A stretch of 64,000 bases of DNA from contig NZ_PTJS01000001.1 of the NCBI RefSeq assembly GCF_002941025.1, positions 434,001 through 498,000 of the forward strand, written 5' to 3'. A program made the position numbers and the translations under genes. The notes beneath the pieces were generated by a model that saw only the letters and a program-made list of their open reading frames with translations, made no database searches and was not told where the DNA came from. Positions 33,326-41,604 of the stretch are shown here, piece by piece. Each line of letters opens with the position of its first letter. Position 1 is the first letter of the stretch. The DNA comes from Streptomyces sp. QL37. Its GTDB lineage: Bacteria; Actinomycetota; Actinomycetes; Streptomycetales; Streptomycetaceae.

Positions 33326-34540
33326 ATGTCCGTGACCCCTGTTCCACTCCGCATCGCCGTGGTCGGCGGCGGTATCGGCGGTCTGGCCGCAGCGCTGTCC
33401 ACCGCCCGCGCCGGTCACCACGTGACCCTGGTCGAACGCGCTGCCCAGTTCGGGGAGATCGGAGCCGGCCTGCAGCTCGCCCCGAACGCTTCTCAGGCCC
33501 TCGAAGAACTGGGGGTGCTCAAGGCGGTCCAGCGCACCGCGGTGGCCCCGCCCCGGCTGGTGATGATGGACGCCCTGAGCGGAGAGCAGGTCACCTCTCT
33601 CGATCTCCGCAGCCCGGGGTACACCGAGCGCTTCAGCCATCCCTACCTGGTCACGCACCGCACGGATCTCCACGCCGTGCTTCTCGCGGCATGCCAGGAA
33701 CACCCCGCCATCACGCTGCGCACCGGACACACCGTTACGCACGCCGAGCAGGACGACTCCGCGGCGCACCTGCATTTCGCCGAGACGACGACAGAAGTGA
33801 CGGCCGACGCGGTCGTGGCGGCGGACGGCCTCCACTCGCGGCTGCGCCAGGCCTTGGTCGGTGACGGCGAGCCTGTCTGCTCGCGCTACGTGGCCTTCCG
33901 CGGAGCCCTTCCCGCGGACAAGATGACCGGCCGGATGTCACAGCACGCCGCTTCGGACGCGGTGATGGTCTGGGCCGGACCACGCATGCACCTGGTGCAG
34001 TACCCAGTACGACGCGGCGAGCTCTACAACCAGGTCGCGGTGTTCGAGAGCGACCACTACACACCGGACTCCGACGCCTGGGGCACCGAGGCCGAGCTCG
34101 AGGAACGCTTCGCGGGAACCTGCCAAGCCGTGCGTGACGCCCTGCCCCTGATAGCGCGGGACCGGCGCTGGCCCCTGTTCGACCGTCTCCCCATCGACAA
34201 CTGGGTGCACGGCCGGATCGCACTGCTCGGCGACGCCGCGCACCCGATGCTGCAGTACCTGGCCCAGGGAGCCTGTCAGGCACTGGAGGACGCAGTCGCC
34301 CTCGGAGGGGCTCTCGGCCGGTTCACGGACCCTGCCGACGCCTTCGCTGCGTACGCCGATCAGCGCCGCGAGCGCGCGGCCCTCATCCAGACCAACGCCC
34401 GCCGCTTCGGCGAGATCTGCCACCTGGAGGGCATGGGGGCCACCTTGCGCAACCAGCTCTTCGCGTCACGTAAGCCCGAGGACTTCGACGACGTCTCCTG
34501 GGTGTGGACGCCGTCCCCGGCCACCGTCCCCACCCCGTGA
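33326..34540 (+). CDS. 3-Hydroxybenzoate 6-hydroxylase-like FAD monooxygenase
   Basis: A 404-residue aromatic-ring hydroxylase that would convert 3-hydroxybenzoate to gentisate with NADH, FAD and oxygen. Residues 9-17 hold GxGxxG (VVGGGIGGL), followed by the Glu of LVER for ribose binding. VVAADGLHSRLR is the DG motif and IALLGDAAHPMLQYLAQGA the GD motif with the flavin-binding Pro. The ATG is preceded by AAGGAGG. The gentisate dioxygenase gene follows within 25 bases. Salicylate-type hydroxylation is possible, but the gene order favours a gentisate-forming enzyme. Confidence 0.85.
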   Translation: MSVTPVPLRIAVVGGGIGGLAAALSTARAGHHVTLVERAAQFGEIGAGLQLAPNASQALEELGVLKAVQRTAVAPPRLVMMDALSGEQVTSLDLRSPGYTERFSHPYLVTHRTDLHAVLLAACQEHPAITLRTGHTVTHAEQDDSAAHLHFAETTTEVTADAVVAADGLHSRLRQALVGDGEPVCSRYVAFRGALPADKMTGRMSQHAASDAVMVWAGPRMHLVQYPVRRGELYNQVAVFESDHYTPDSDAWGTEAELEERFAGTCQAVRDALPLIARDRRWPLFDRLPIDNWVHGRIALLGDAAHPMLQYLAQGACQALEDAVALGGALGRFTDPADAFAAYADQRRERAALIQTNARRFGEICHLEGMGATLRNQLFASRKPEDFDDVSWVWTPSPATVPTP

Positions 34541-34563
34541 TCGAGCAACCGCAGGAGGACACC

Positions 34564-35604
34564 ATGACGACCGACGAACTCGCGTACAAGGCCCTGCCGG
34601 GCCTGGGTGCGGCTCCGCTCTGGCGCTTCTACGGGAACCTGTTCCCCGCCCAGCCGAAGAGCCGCGCCGTTCCCTACCGCTGGAGCTGGCCGGAACTGCG
34701 GCCCCTCCTGCTGCACTTCTCCCAGACCCTCTCGCTGGAAGAGGCCGAACGCCGGGTCCTCATGCTCGTCAACCCCGGTCTGAGCGATCCCCCGGCCACC
34801 GTCAACACGCTCTACGCCGGACTGCAGATCATCCTGCCCGGCGAGACCGCGCAGGCCCACCGGCACACCTCCAACGCCTTCCGCTACATCCTGGAGGGCA
34901 GCGGCGCGTGGACGACGGTCAACGGGGAGCGCGTCTTCATGTCCCCCGGCGATCTGCTGCTCACCCCGGGATGGCACTGGCACGACCACACTCACGAGGG
35001 TGACGCACCCATGATCTGGCTCGACGCACTCGACTACCCGCTGGTCAACGCCCTGGAAGCCGGCTTCTACGAGAAGTTCCACCAGCGCCTCCAGCCCGTC
35101 ACCCGAGCCGACGACGCGGGCAGCAGGCAGTTCCTCCACGGCAGGCTCAACCCCGTCTGGCTCTCACAGGACGGACCCAACTCCCCCGTCACCCGCTACA
35201 CCTGGCAAGAGACCCAGCGGGCGCTGGAAGGCATCGCCGACACCGCCGAGGGAAGCGACGTCGACGGAATCGTCCTGGAGTACACCAACCCATGGACGGG
35301 CGGCCCGGTCATGCCCACCATCGGCTGCCGCGTCCAGCGCCTGCGCCCCGGATTCCAGGGAACAGGCCGCCGGCACACGGCCTCCACCATCTTCAACGTC
35401 GTACGCGGCGAAGGCGCCACGATCGTCGACGGCGTACGGCTGGACTGGGCCGAACACGACACCTTCGCCGTGCCCGGCTGGGCCTCCTACCGTCATCTGA
35501 ACGCCTCCGCCTCCGACGACGCTGTCCTGTTCTCGTACAGCGACGAGCCCGTCATGCGCTCCCTCGGCCTCTACCGCACCGAAGACGCCGACCCCGGCGC
35601 CTGA
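34564..35604 (+). CDS. Gentisate 1,2-dioxygenase
   Basis: A 346-residue bicupin iron(II) dioxygenase that opens gentisate to maleylpyruvate. The first cupin carries the metal motif AQAHRHTSNAFRYILEG and GWHWHDHTHEG. The second cupin has GRRHTASTIFNVVRGEG and lacks the full histidine set, as usual. The ATG has a GCAGGAGG site upstream. It sits between the hydroxylase and the FAH hydrolase, completing the ring-cleavage part of the pathway. Confidence 0.92.
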   Translation: MTTDELAYKALPGLGAAPLWRFYGNLFPAQPKSRAVPYRWSWPELRPLLLHFSQTLSLEEAERRVLMLVNPGLSDPPATVNTLYAGLQIILPGETAQAHRHTSNAFRYILEGSGAWTTVNGERVFMSPGDLLLTPGWHWHDHTHEGDAPMIWLDALDYPLVNALEAGFYEKFHQRLQPVTRADDAGSRQFLHGRLNPVWLSQDGPNSPVTRYTWQETQRALEGIADTAEGSDVDGIVLEYTNPWTGGPVMPTIGCRVQRLRPGFQGTGRRHTASTIFNVVRGEGATIVDGVRLDWAEHDTFAVPGWASYRHLNASASDDAVLFSYSDEPVMRSLGLYRTEDADPGA

Positions 35605-35639
35605 TCTCCCCCACCCCGACACTCAACAAGGAGGCCACG

Positions 35640-36506
35640 ATGCGCCTGGCCCTGTTCAACAAGGGACGCCTCGGAATCGTCGACGGCGACGACCTCGTCG
35701 ACGTGACCGAACAGCTCGCCGGAACCGGCACCGCGAGTGCGGCCGGTGCGCTGCACCAGCACATCGAGACCGCTGCCCGCGACGGAGCGGTGCAGATCGA
35801 CCTCGCCGGCTGCGCACGCGTTCCGCTCAACGAAGCGGCCCTCGAAGCCCCTCTGCCTCGGCCCGGGAAGGTGATCGGCGCACCGGTCAACTACCTCGAC
35901 CACAAGGCCGAGATGTCGTACACCACGTCGGTTGCCGACCTCGGGGTCTTCCTCAAGGCCAATTCCTCGGTCATCGGCCCGGGCCAGGACATCCTCCTGC
36001 CCTACACCGACAAGCGCACCGACCAGGAAGGGGAACTGGGCGTCGTCATCGGACGCACCGCCAGCCATGTCTCCGCGAGCGATGCACTGGATCACGTCTT
36101 CGGCTACACGTGCGTGCTCGACATCACCGTGCGGTCCGGGGAGGACCGCTCCACGCGCAAGTCGTTCGACACGTTCACACCGATCGGGCCCTGGGTCGTC
36201 ACCGCGGACGAGATCCCCGACCCCGACTCCCTCGATCTGCGCTGTGATGTCGGTGGCGCCACCCGGCAGCGCACCAACACGGCCGATCTGATCTTCGGGG
36301 TCGCGGAGCTGATCGCCTACACCTCGTCCGTCATGACACTCCACCCCGGCGACGTGATCGCGACAGGCACGCCCGCCGGAGTGGGACCGCTCAGCCACGG
36401 GGACCGCGTCGTCCTGGAGATCGACCGCGTCGGCCGTCTCGAAGTGGGTGTCGACGGCTCCCGGGCCACCCCGTACGGGCAGCGCCCCGGACGCCGGGAC
36501 CACTGA
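35640..36506 (+). CDS. Fumarylacetoacetate hydrolase family (maleyl- or fumarylpyruvate hydrolase)
   Basis: A 288-residue FAH-fold hydrolase that should cleave the gentisate ring-fission product to pyruvate and fumarate or maleate. KVIGAPVNYLDHKAEM begins the catalytic domain, EGELGVVIGR carries the metal-binding acids, and TADLIFGVAELIAYTSSVMTLHPGDVIATGTPAGVG is the conserved end. The start has AAGGAGG 5 bases upstream. Its last 42 codons lie in a 152-bp segment repeated twice more downstream, but this copy is complete. No maleylpyruvate isomerase is encoded in the window. Confidence 0.88.
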   Translation: MRLALFNKGRLGIVDGDDLVDVTEQLAGTGTASAAGALHQHIETAARDGAVQIDLAGCARVPLNEAALEAPLPRPGKVIGAPVNYLDHKAEMSYTTSVADLGVFLKANSSVIGPGQDILLPYTDKRTDQEGELGVVIGRTASHVSASDALDHVFGYTCVLDITVRSGEDRSTRKSFDTFTPIGPWVVTADEIPDPDSLDLRCDVGGATRQRTNTADLIFGVAELIAYTSSVMTLHPGDVIATGTPAGVGPLSHGDRVVLEIDRVGRLEVGVDGSRATPYGQRPGRRDH

Positions 36507-36532
36507 CGGAAGGTCGCGCACAAGGTGGTGCC
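36381..36532 (+). repeat. Fold-back repeat, copy A
   Basis: A 152-bp segment covering the last 126 bases of the FAH gene plus 26 bases beyond its stop. Copy B at 36573-36724 is its exact reverse complement and copy C at 36761-36912 its exact direct repeat. A and C also share the 40 bases before them (36341-36380 and 36721-36760) with two differences. Confidence 0.95.
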
Positions 36533-36572
36533 GGCCGAGACACAGCCGGTCCGGATGAGTCTAGGAGTCCGC
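36533..36572 (+). repeat. 40-bp segment S between copies A and B
   Basis: This segment separates two 152-bp inverted arms. It recurs in exact reverse-complement form at 36913-36952 after copy C. Because S is flanked by GGTGGTGCC and GGCACCACC on both occasions, inversion between the arms would flip it. Confidence 0.95.
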
Positions 36573-36724
36573 GGCACCACCTTGTGCGCGACCTTCCGTC
36601 AGTGGTCCCGGCGTCCGGGGCGCTGCCCGTACGGGGTGGCCCGGGAGCCGTCGACACCCACTTCGAGACGGCCGACGCGGTCGATCTCCAGGACGACGCG
36701 GTCCCCGTGGCTGAGCGGTCCCAC
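36573..36724 (-). repeat. Fold-back repeat, copy B (inverted)
   Basis: This is the exact reverse complement of copy A, forming a 152-bp-arm palindrome around segment S. The last bases GTCCCACCCCGGCGAC join the copy to sequence matching the FAH gene at 36341, with CCACCCCGGC as possible microhomology. Confidence 0.95.
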
Positions 36725-36760
36725 CCCGGCGACGGGATCGCGACAGGCACGCCCGCCGGG

Positions 36761-36912
36761 GTGGGACCGCTCAGCCACGGGGACCGCGTCGTCCTGGAGA
36801 TCGACCGCGTCGGCCGTCTCGAAGTGGGTGTCGACGGCTCCCGGGCCACCCCGTACGGGCAGCGCCCCGGACGCCGGGACCACTGACGGAAGGTCGCGCA
36901 CAAGGTGGTGCC
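36761..36912 (+). repeat. Fold-back repeat, copy C
   Basis: An exact direct repeat of copy A, 380 bases downstream. It carries the FAH C-terminal codons and stop but no start, so it makes no protein. It leads into the inverted segment S' (36913-36952) and then the MarR gene. Confidence 0.95.
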
Positions 36913-36952
36913 GCGGACTCCTAGACTCATCCGGACCGGCTGTGTCTCGGCC
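36913..36952 (-). repeat. Segment S' (inverted S) before the MarR gene
   Basis: The exact reverse complement of 36533-36572. In this orientation it places TAGACT (36922-36927), a good streptomycete -10 hexamer, on the strand of the MarR gene 59 bases upstream of its start. No convincing -35 is seen. Confidence 0.7.
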
Positions 36953-36985
36953 GGCACCACCTGGACGACGAACGGAGGGAGCACC

Positions 36986-37429
36986 GTGGCGCGCGCACTG
37001 GAGCTGCCCAATTACATCGGCCATCTGATCCGGCGTGCCGAGCAGGTGCACACGGCTCTCTGGACCCAGCACGTGTCCCGGGAGATCACCTCCCAGAAGT
37101 TCGCCATCCTCAACGCGCTCAGCCGGGATCCCGGCGTGGACCAGCGGACTCTCGCACGTCTCACCTCGCTGGACCGCTCCACGGTCAACCTGATGATCCG
37201 CCGCCTGACCGACCAGGCTCTCGTGAGCCAGGTGCGCGACGAAGAAGACCGCAGGCGAACCTTGCTGAGTCTCACCGACGAAGGGGCCGTGCTGCTCGAA
37301 TCCCTGATCGCTCCAGCAGAACGGATCAACGAACTACTTCTGCGGTCACTTCCCGAGGGTGAACGGGCCATAGCCGTCGACATCCTCAGCAGACTCGCTT
37401 CGCTGGACGAGGAATCGCTCCGCGACTGA
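36986..37429 (+). CDS. MarR-family regulator
   Basis: A 147-residue winged-helix regulator. The HTH is DQRTLARLTSLDRSTVNLMIRRL (about 51-73) and the wing SQVRDEEDRRRTLLSLT follows. The GTG start has GGAGGG 6 bases upstream. MarR proteins near aromatic-acid genes usually sense the substrate or its CoA ester, so control of the gentisate genes is likely. Its upstream region is the fold-back repeat, so its expression may differ from that in relatives without the repeat. Confidence 0.87.
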   Translation: MARALELPNYIGHLIRRAEQVHTALWTQHVSREITSQKFAILNALSRDPGVDQRTLARLTSLDRSTVNLMIRRLTDQALVSQVRDEEDRRRTLLSLTDEGAVLLESLIAPAERINELLLRSLPEGERAIAVDILSRLASLDEESLRD

Positions 37430-37548
37430 GTATGAAACCTGACCGGGCGTCCCTCGGATGAGACCCGCCCAGTGCTCGGACTTCACCCTTCGGGTGAGGA
37501 ACAGAGACTGTCGGATGACCGCACCACGGGTGAAGGAGGTGTCACACA

Positions 37549-38358
37549 TTGGCATATGACCGCCTCAAGACCGCTGCCCCACCGTGCCGACGGCCAGAAC
37601 CCGCACCGGCCACCGGCACCGGCCCCGTCATTGGCCGCGCCCTGCAGATCCTCGGCGCCTTCACCGCCGAGCATCCCTCCCTGTCACTGAGCGACCTGGC
37701 CCGGCGAGCGAACCTGCCCGTGTCGACCGTTCACCGCATGCTGGGCGAGCTCCTCGCCTGGGGAGCCCTGGAGCGGAACGCGCAGGGACGCTACCGCGTC
37801 GGACTACGGCTGTGGGAGGTCGGATCCCTCGCGCCTCGCAGCCAAGGGATACGCGAACTCGCCCTGCCTCACCTGCACGACCTCTCCGCCCTCACCCGCG
37901 AGAACGTACAACTCGCGGTCCGCGACGACTCGGAGGTCGTCTTCGTGGAGCGCATCGGCGCCGACGGCGCCGTGCCCACTCTGACACGGGTGGGAGGACG
38001 GCTCGCCATCACTGCCACAGGCGCAGGACTCGTACTGCTCGCCCACGCCCCGGCCCAGGTACAGGACGAAGCGATGGCCCGGCCTATCGAGCGGCATACC
38101 CCGTACACCCTGACCGACCATGTCCAGCTCAGGAGGGTTCTCGCCCAGATTCGCGTGTGCGGATACGCAGTGAGTGACCGGCAACTGTCCGCGGACACGC
38201 TGTCGGTCGCGGCCCCTGTCACGAGCGCAGACGGAGAGGTGGCAGCAGCTGTTTCCGTCGTCGTCCGGCACGGATCCACACGTGTGGGGCCTCTCGCAGA
38301 CCTGGTCCGCTCCGCCGGCCGAGCTATTTCGCGGGTACTACACACGCCCGCCTCCTGA
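37549..38358 (+). CDS. IclR-family regulator of the gentisate island
   Basis: A 269-residue regulator with winged helix LSLSDLARRANLPVSTVHRMLGEL near residue 45 and an IclR effector domain (NVQLAVRDDSEVVFVERIGA ... LSVAAPVTSADGEVAAAVSVV). The start is TTG with a near-perfect AAGGAGGTG site 8 bases upstream. A small hairpin (37483-37497) lies between it and the MarR gene. The aromatic-acid symporter gene follows. IclR proteins in such clusters often activate in response to the aromatic substrate. Confidence 0.88.
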   Translation: MAYDRLKTAAPPCRRPEPAPATGTGPVIGRALQILGAFTAEHPSLSLSDLARRANLPVSTVHRMLGELLAWGALERNAQGRYRVGLRLWEVGSLAPRSQGIRELALPHLHDLSALTRENVQLAVRDDSEVVFVERIGADGAVPTLTRVGGRLAITATGAGLVLLAHAPAQVQDEAMARPIERHTPYTLTDHVQLRRVLAQIRVCGYAVSDRQLSADTLSVAAPVTSADGEVAAAVSVVVRHGSTRVGPLADLVRSAGRAISRVLHTPAS

Positions 38359-38565
38359 GACGCTTCCTCCCGTAACAATTACCTTCCCGCCATCCGGAAA
38401 GACACCTGGCCGCCGAACGGCGCTGCTCTCAATATGACTGCACCGACAGCCGAACCGGCCGGACGTCACGCGGCGCTCCGGGGTTCAGTCGCCACACCGC
38501 CGTCGACAACGGAGTGCTGCCATGTACCTGTACCTCGCATGCCCCACCCAGCAGCGAGTCATCCG

Positions 38566-39924
38566 ATGAGCGCCCGCCTCAAGGAGGCCTTGGACGACGG
38601 ACCCATGAGCCGTTTCCAGTGGAGTGCGATCGCCATATGCGTGCTCCTCAACACCCTTGACGGCTTCGACGTCCTCGTCATGTCCTTCACCGGAAAGACG
38701 ATCTCCGGCGAATGGCACCTCGACTCCGGCACCCTCGGGCTTCTCCTCAGCAGCGGTCTGGCAGGTATGGCTCTGGGAGCAGTTCTTGTCGCACCCTGGG
38801 CCGACCGGATCGGCAGGAGGCCCGTCATCCTGGCAGGTCTGGCCATCGCAGCAGGTGGCATGATGCTTTCGTCCACCAGCCAGAACTGGCAACAGCTCGG
38901 CGCACTTCGCCTCCTGACCGGCGTCGGCATCGGCGCGGTGCTGGCCTGTAGCAACGTCATCGCCGGGGAATTCGCCTCACGCCGCTGGCGCGGTCTGGCC
39001 GTCAGCCTCAACTCCACCGGGTACGCCGTGGGCGCAACGGTCGGCGGCATCTCGTCGGTCGCGCTCATCGACCATTATGGATGGCGGTCAGTGTTCCTGG
39101 CCGGCGGACTGGCCACCCTGGCCGTCATTCCGCTCGCCTTCTGGCTCCTGCCGGAGTCCCTCGACTTCCTCATCACCCGAAGGCCCAAGAACGCCCTGCA
39201 CAGGGTCAACGCCCTTGCCCGGCGCATGCGACAGCCCGAACTCACGTCACTCCCCGACATGGACAAGACAGGGCACTCCGCCACAAGTGCGTTCCGTAGC
39301 CTCCTCGCGCCGGGCCTGCGTCGCCCCACCCTGGTGCTGTGGGGAGCGTTCTTCCTGGTCATGGCTGCCTTCTACTTCGTCACCAGTTGGACGCCGACGC
39401 TGCTGGTGGAAGCCGGCATGTCGTCGAAACAGAGCCTGACCGGCGGCACGCTCCTCAACTTGGGCGGCATCTTCGGCACCGCACTCCTCGGCGCCCTCGC
39501 CGCCCGCTACGCGCTCATCAGCGTGCTGCGCACCTACCTCTTCGTGGCCGCCGCACTTGTCGTAGCGTTCGCGGCCTCCACCGACACCCTCGTTCTGGCT
39601 TTCTGTATCGGCGCGGTCATCGGTGTCGCGGTGAACGGGTGCATCGCCGGCCTCTACGCGCTCACACCGAACATCTACCCGACCGAGCTGCGCGCCACAG
39701 GCGTGGGAGCAGCCATCAGCGTCGGCCGGGTGGGCGCCATCATCGCCCCTTCAGTGGCAGGCTGGCTGTTGGACGCGAACTGGACCCCGCTGGCCCTCTA
39801 TGTGGCGACGGGGGTCGTCTTCGCCGCTGCAGGACTGCTTCTGTTCGCCATGCGTACCAAGCCAGCATTCGACGCCCCACCTCTGGACTCCCGTATCCGC
39901 GACGACGGCCACCTGCTCATATGA
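38566..39924 (+). CDS. Aromatic acid:H+ symporter, MFS (AAHS family)
   Basis: A 452-residue transporter with twelve predicted helices. Helix 1 has the AAHS motif LDGFDVLVMSF with the acidic residues needed for proton coupling; the loop-2 signature is PWADRIGRRPVILAG, and NIYPTELRATGVG in the second half is typical. I chose the ATG at 38566 because MSARLKEALDDGPMSRFQWS is a usual family start, although the ribosome site is weak. In-frame ATGs at 38434 and 38539 exist. It probably imports 3-hydroxybenzoate or gentisate. Confidence 0.88.
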   Translation: MSARLKEALDDGPMSRFQWSAIAICVLLNTLDGFDVLVMSFTGKTISGEWHLDSGTLGLLLSSGLAGMALGAVLVAPWADRIGRRPVILAGLAIAAGGMMLSSTSQNWQQLGALRLLTGVGIGAVLACSNVIAGEFASRRWRGLAVSLNSTGYAVGATVGGISSVALIDHYGWRSVFLAGGLATLAVIPLAFWLLPESLDFLITRRPKNALHRVNALARRMRQPELTSLPDMDKTGHSATSAFRSLLAPGLRRPTLVLWGAFFLVMAAFYFVTSWTPTLLVEAGMSSKQSLTGGTLLNLGGIFGTALLGALAARYALISVLRTYLFVAAALVVAFAASTDTLVLAFCIGAVIGVAVNGCIAGLYALTPNIYPTELRATGVGAAISVGRVGAIIAPSVAGWLLDANWTPLALYVATGVVFAAAGLLLFAMRTKPAFDAPPLDSRIRDDGHLLI

Positions 39925-39981
39925 CAGTCGCCGCGCACCGAAACGCCTGAGCGCCTGAGCGCCTTCAGGTCGAGCGCTGGT

Positions 39982-40212
39982 TCAGCAGCAGGATTCCGGG
40001 GCGGGGTCGGTGACGACCTGCCCGTACGCTGCGGCGGCTTCCGGGCGCACGCCCTGGAGGTAGAGCTTAGGGGCGCCGGTAAGCGGGAGCAGGGCGTCGT
40101 GGTTGGTGAGGACGGCGAGGGCGCGGCGCCGGGCGCCTTCTCCGGCGGTGATGAACTCGGTGTTGCCGTCGATACATTCAGCGGCGTTGATGTCTAGTTG
40201 TACTGACCACAT
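39982..40212 (-). pseudogene. C-terminal gene fragment ending in CC, cut by an IS
   Basis: A 76-codon frame (DINAAECIDGNTEFITAGEG ... QGVRPEAAAAYGQVV) ending ESCC. It reads like the tail of a larger protein; I do not recognise the family. The coherent part begins near 40195, next to a TA dinucleotide and the start of the IS630 remnant, so the insertion probably removed its front. Confidence 0.4.
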
Positions 40213-40279
40213 TGGTTCGCCGGATTGGTGGTCGGGGCGGTTGGATGCCGCGACGTCCGATCCGAGCGCTGGGGGTGCG

Positions 40280-41216
40280 GTGGCTGACCCTGTCCGCGTG
40301 CGCAGGTTGACCGACCAGGAGGGGCAGAAGCTGCAGCAGATCGTGCGCCGGGGCAGCACCAGTCCGATCCGCTTCCGCCGCGCGATGATGCTGCTGGCCG
40401 CAGCCGGCGGAACCGGGTTCCGGCGATCGCCCAGCTCGTGCAGGCCGATGCGGACACCGTCCGGGATGTGATCCACCGGTTCAACGAAATCGGCCTGGCC
40501 TGTCTGGACCCTCGCTGGGCGGGAGGCCGTCCCCGCCTGCTCAGTCCTGACGACGAGGACTTCGTCGTCCAGACGGTCACCATCCGCCCGACCAAGCTCG
40601 GCCAGCCCTTCACCCGCTGGTCCATCCGAAAGCTCGCCGCCTACTTGCGGAAAGTCCACGGCCGCATGATCCGGATCGGCCGCGAGGCGTTACGGTGCCT
40701 GCTGGCCCGCCGCGGCGTCACCTTCCAGCGCACCAAGATCTGGAAGGAGTCCCGGACCCCGAGCGCGACGCCACGCTCGACTGCATCGAGCACGTTCTTG
40801 ACCGCTTCCAGGACCGCGTTTTCGCGTTCGACGAGTTCGACTCGCTCGGCATCCGCCCCACCGCCGGATCGTGCTGGGTCTCTGCTGGTCACCCCGAACG
40901 GCACCCTGCGACCTACCACCGCACCCACGACATCCGGTACTTCCACGGCTGCTACTCCGTCGGCGACGACACCCTCTGGGGCGTCAACCGCCGTAAAAGG
41001 GCGCCGCGAACACCCTCGCCGCGCTCAGGTCCATCCGTGCGGCCCGTCCGGACGGTGCCCCGATCTACGTCATCCTGGACACCTTGTCCGCCCCCAGGGG
41101 CGAGACGATCCGGCACTGGGCCGGGAAGCACCGAGGCGAGCTGTGCTTCACACCGACCTACGCGTCCTGGGCAAACCCGATCGAGGCCCATTTCGGGCTG
41201 CTCCGGCAACCGTCGT
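40280..41216 (+). pseudogene. IS630-family transposase, three frameshifts and 3' truncation
   Basis: Reading across frames gives an IS630 transposase: HTH region QLVQADADTVRDVIHRFNEI and then the DDE residues in FAFDEF, YVILDT and NPIEAHFG. Three single missing bases break it, near 40411, 40752 (TCCCGG for TCCCCGG) and 40996 (a short A run). The frame is cut at about 41216, where sequence switches to a recombinase gene on the other strand. It cannot make active transposase. Confidence 0.8.
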
Positions 41217-41583
41217 GGCCGTATGTCAGGAGGGTTAGGCCCGCGTCCCGCATCATGTAGCCCGTGTTCAGGCAGTCGAAGAGGTTGCGCCCGAGGCGGT
41301 CCACTGCCGCGCCGGCAATGCCGTTGTACGGACCGCGCTCGTTACGCGACCACGGCCCCAGTTTCGGCCGTGTCATCGGGTCGGTAGCGCCCGACACCTC
41401 CCAGTCGTCAGCCCACGCGATGACGTGCCCGCCGGCAGCCCTGGCTGCGGCAAGCACGTCCTCACGTTGACGCTCGGGGGAGAAAGTTGAGGCGGACATT
41501 TGAGAGAGGCGGCGAACACCGACAAAACAGCGTCCGCACCCGTCGTAGGCACGTTCGATCACTCTCTCCGCCATACCACACAT
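41215..41583 (-). pseudogene. Serine recombinase, N-terminal part only
   Basis: The resolvase-type catalytic domain start is visible: GVRRLSQMSASTFSPERQRED, with the serine expected near the start, and AAVDRLGRNLFDCL. The frame leaves recombinase sequence after LLTYGHDG at the junction with the IS630 remnant and ends 16 codons later. The DNA-binding half is gone. It points to an earlier integrated element at this locus. Confidence 0.72.
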
Positions 41584-41604
41584 GCATACCTCCGCCGTCT
41601 GTCC

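Noticed and set aside
36525..37072. Several frames of 100-200 codons within the fold-back repeat
   Set aside because: They are repeated FAH gene ends read in both directions, without starts of their own.
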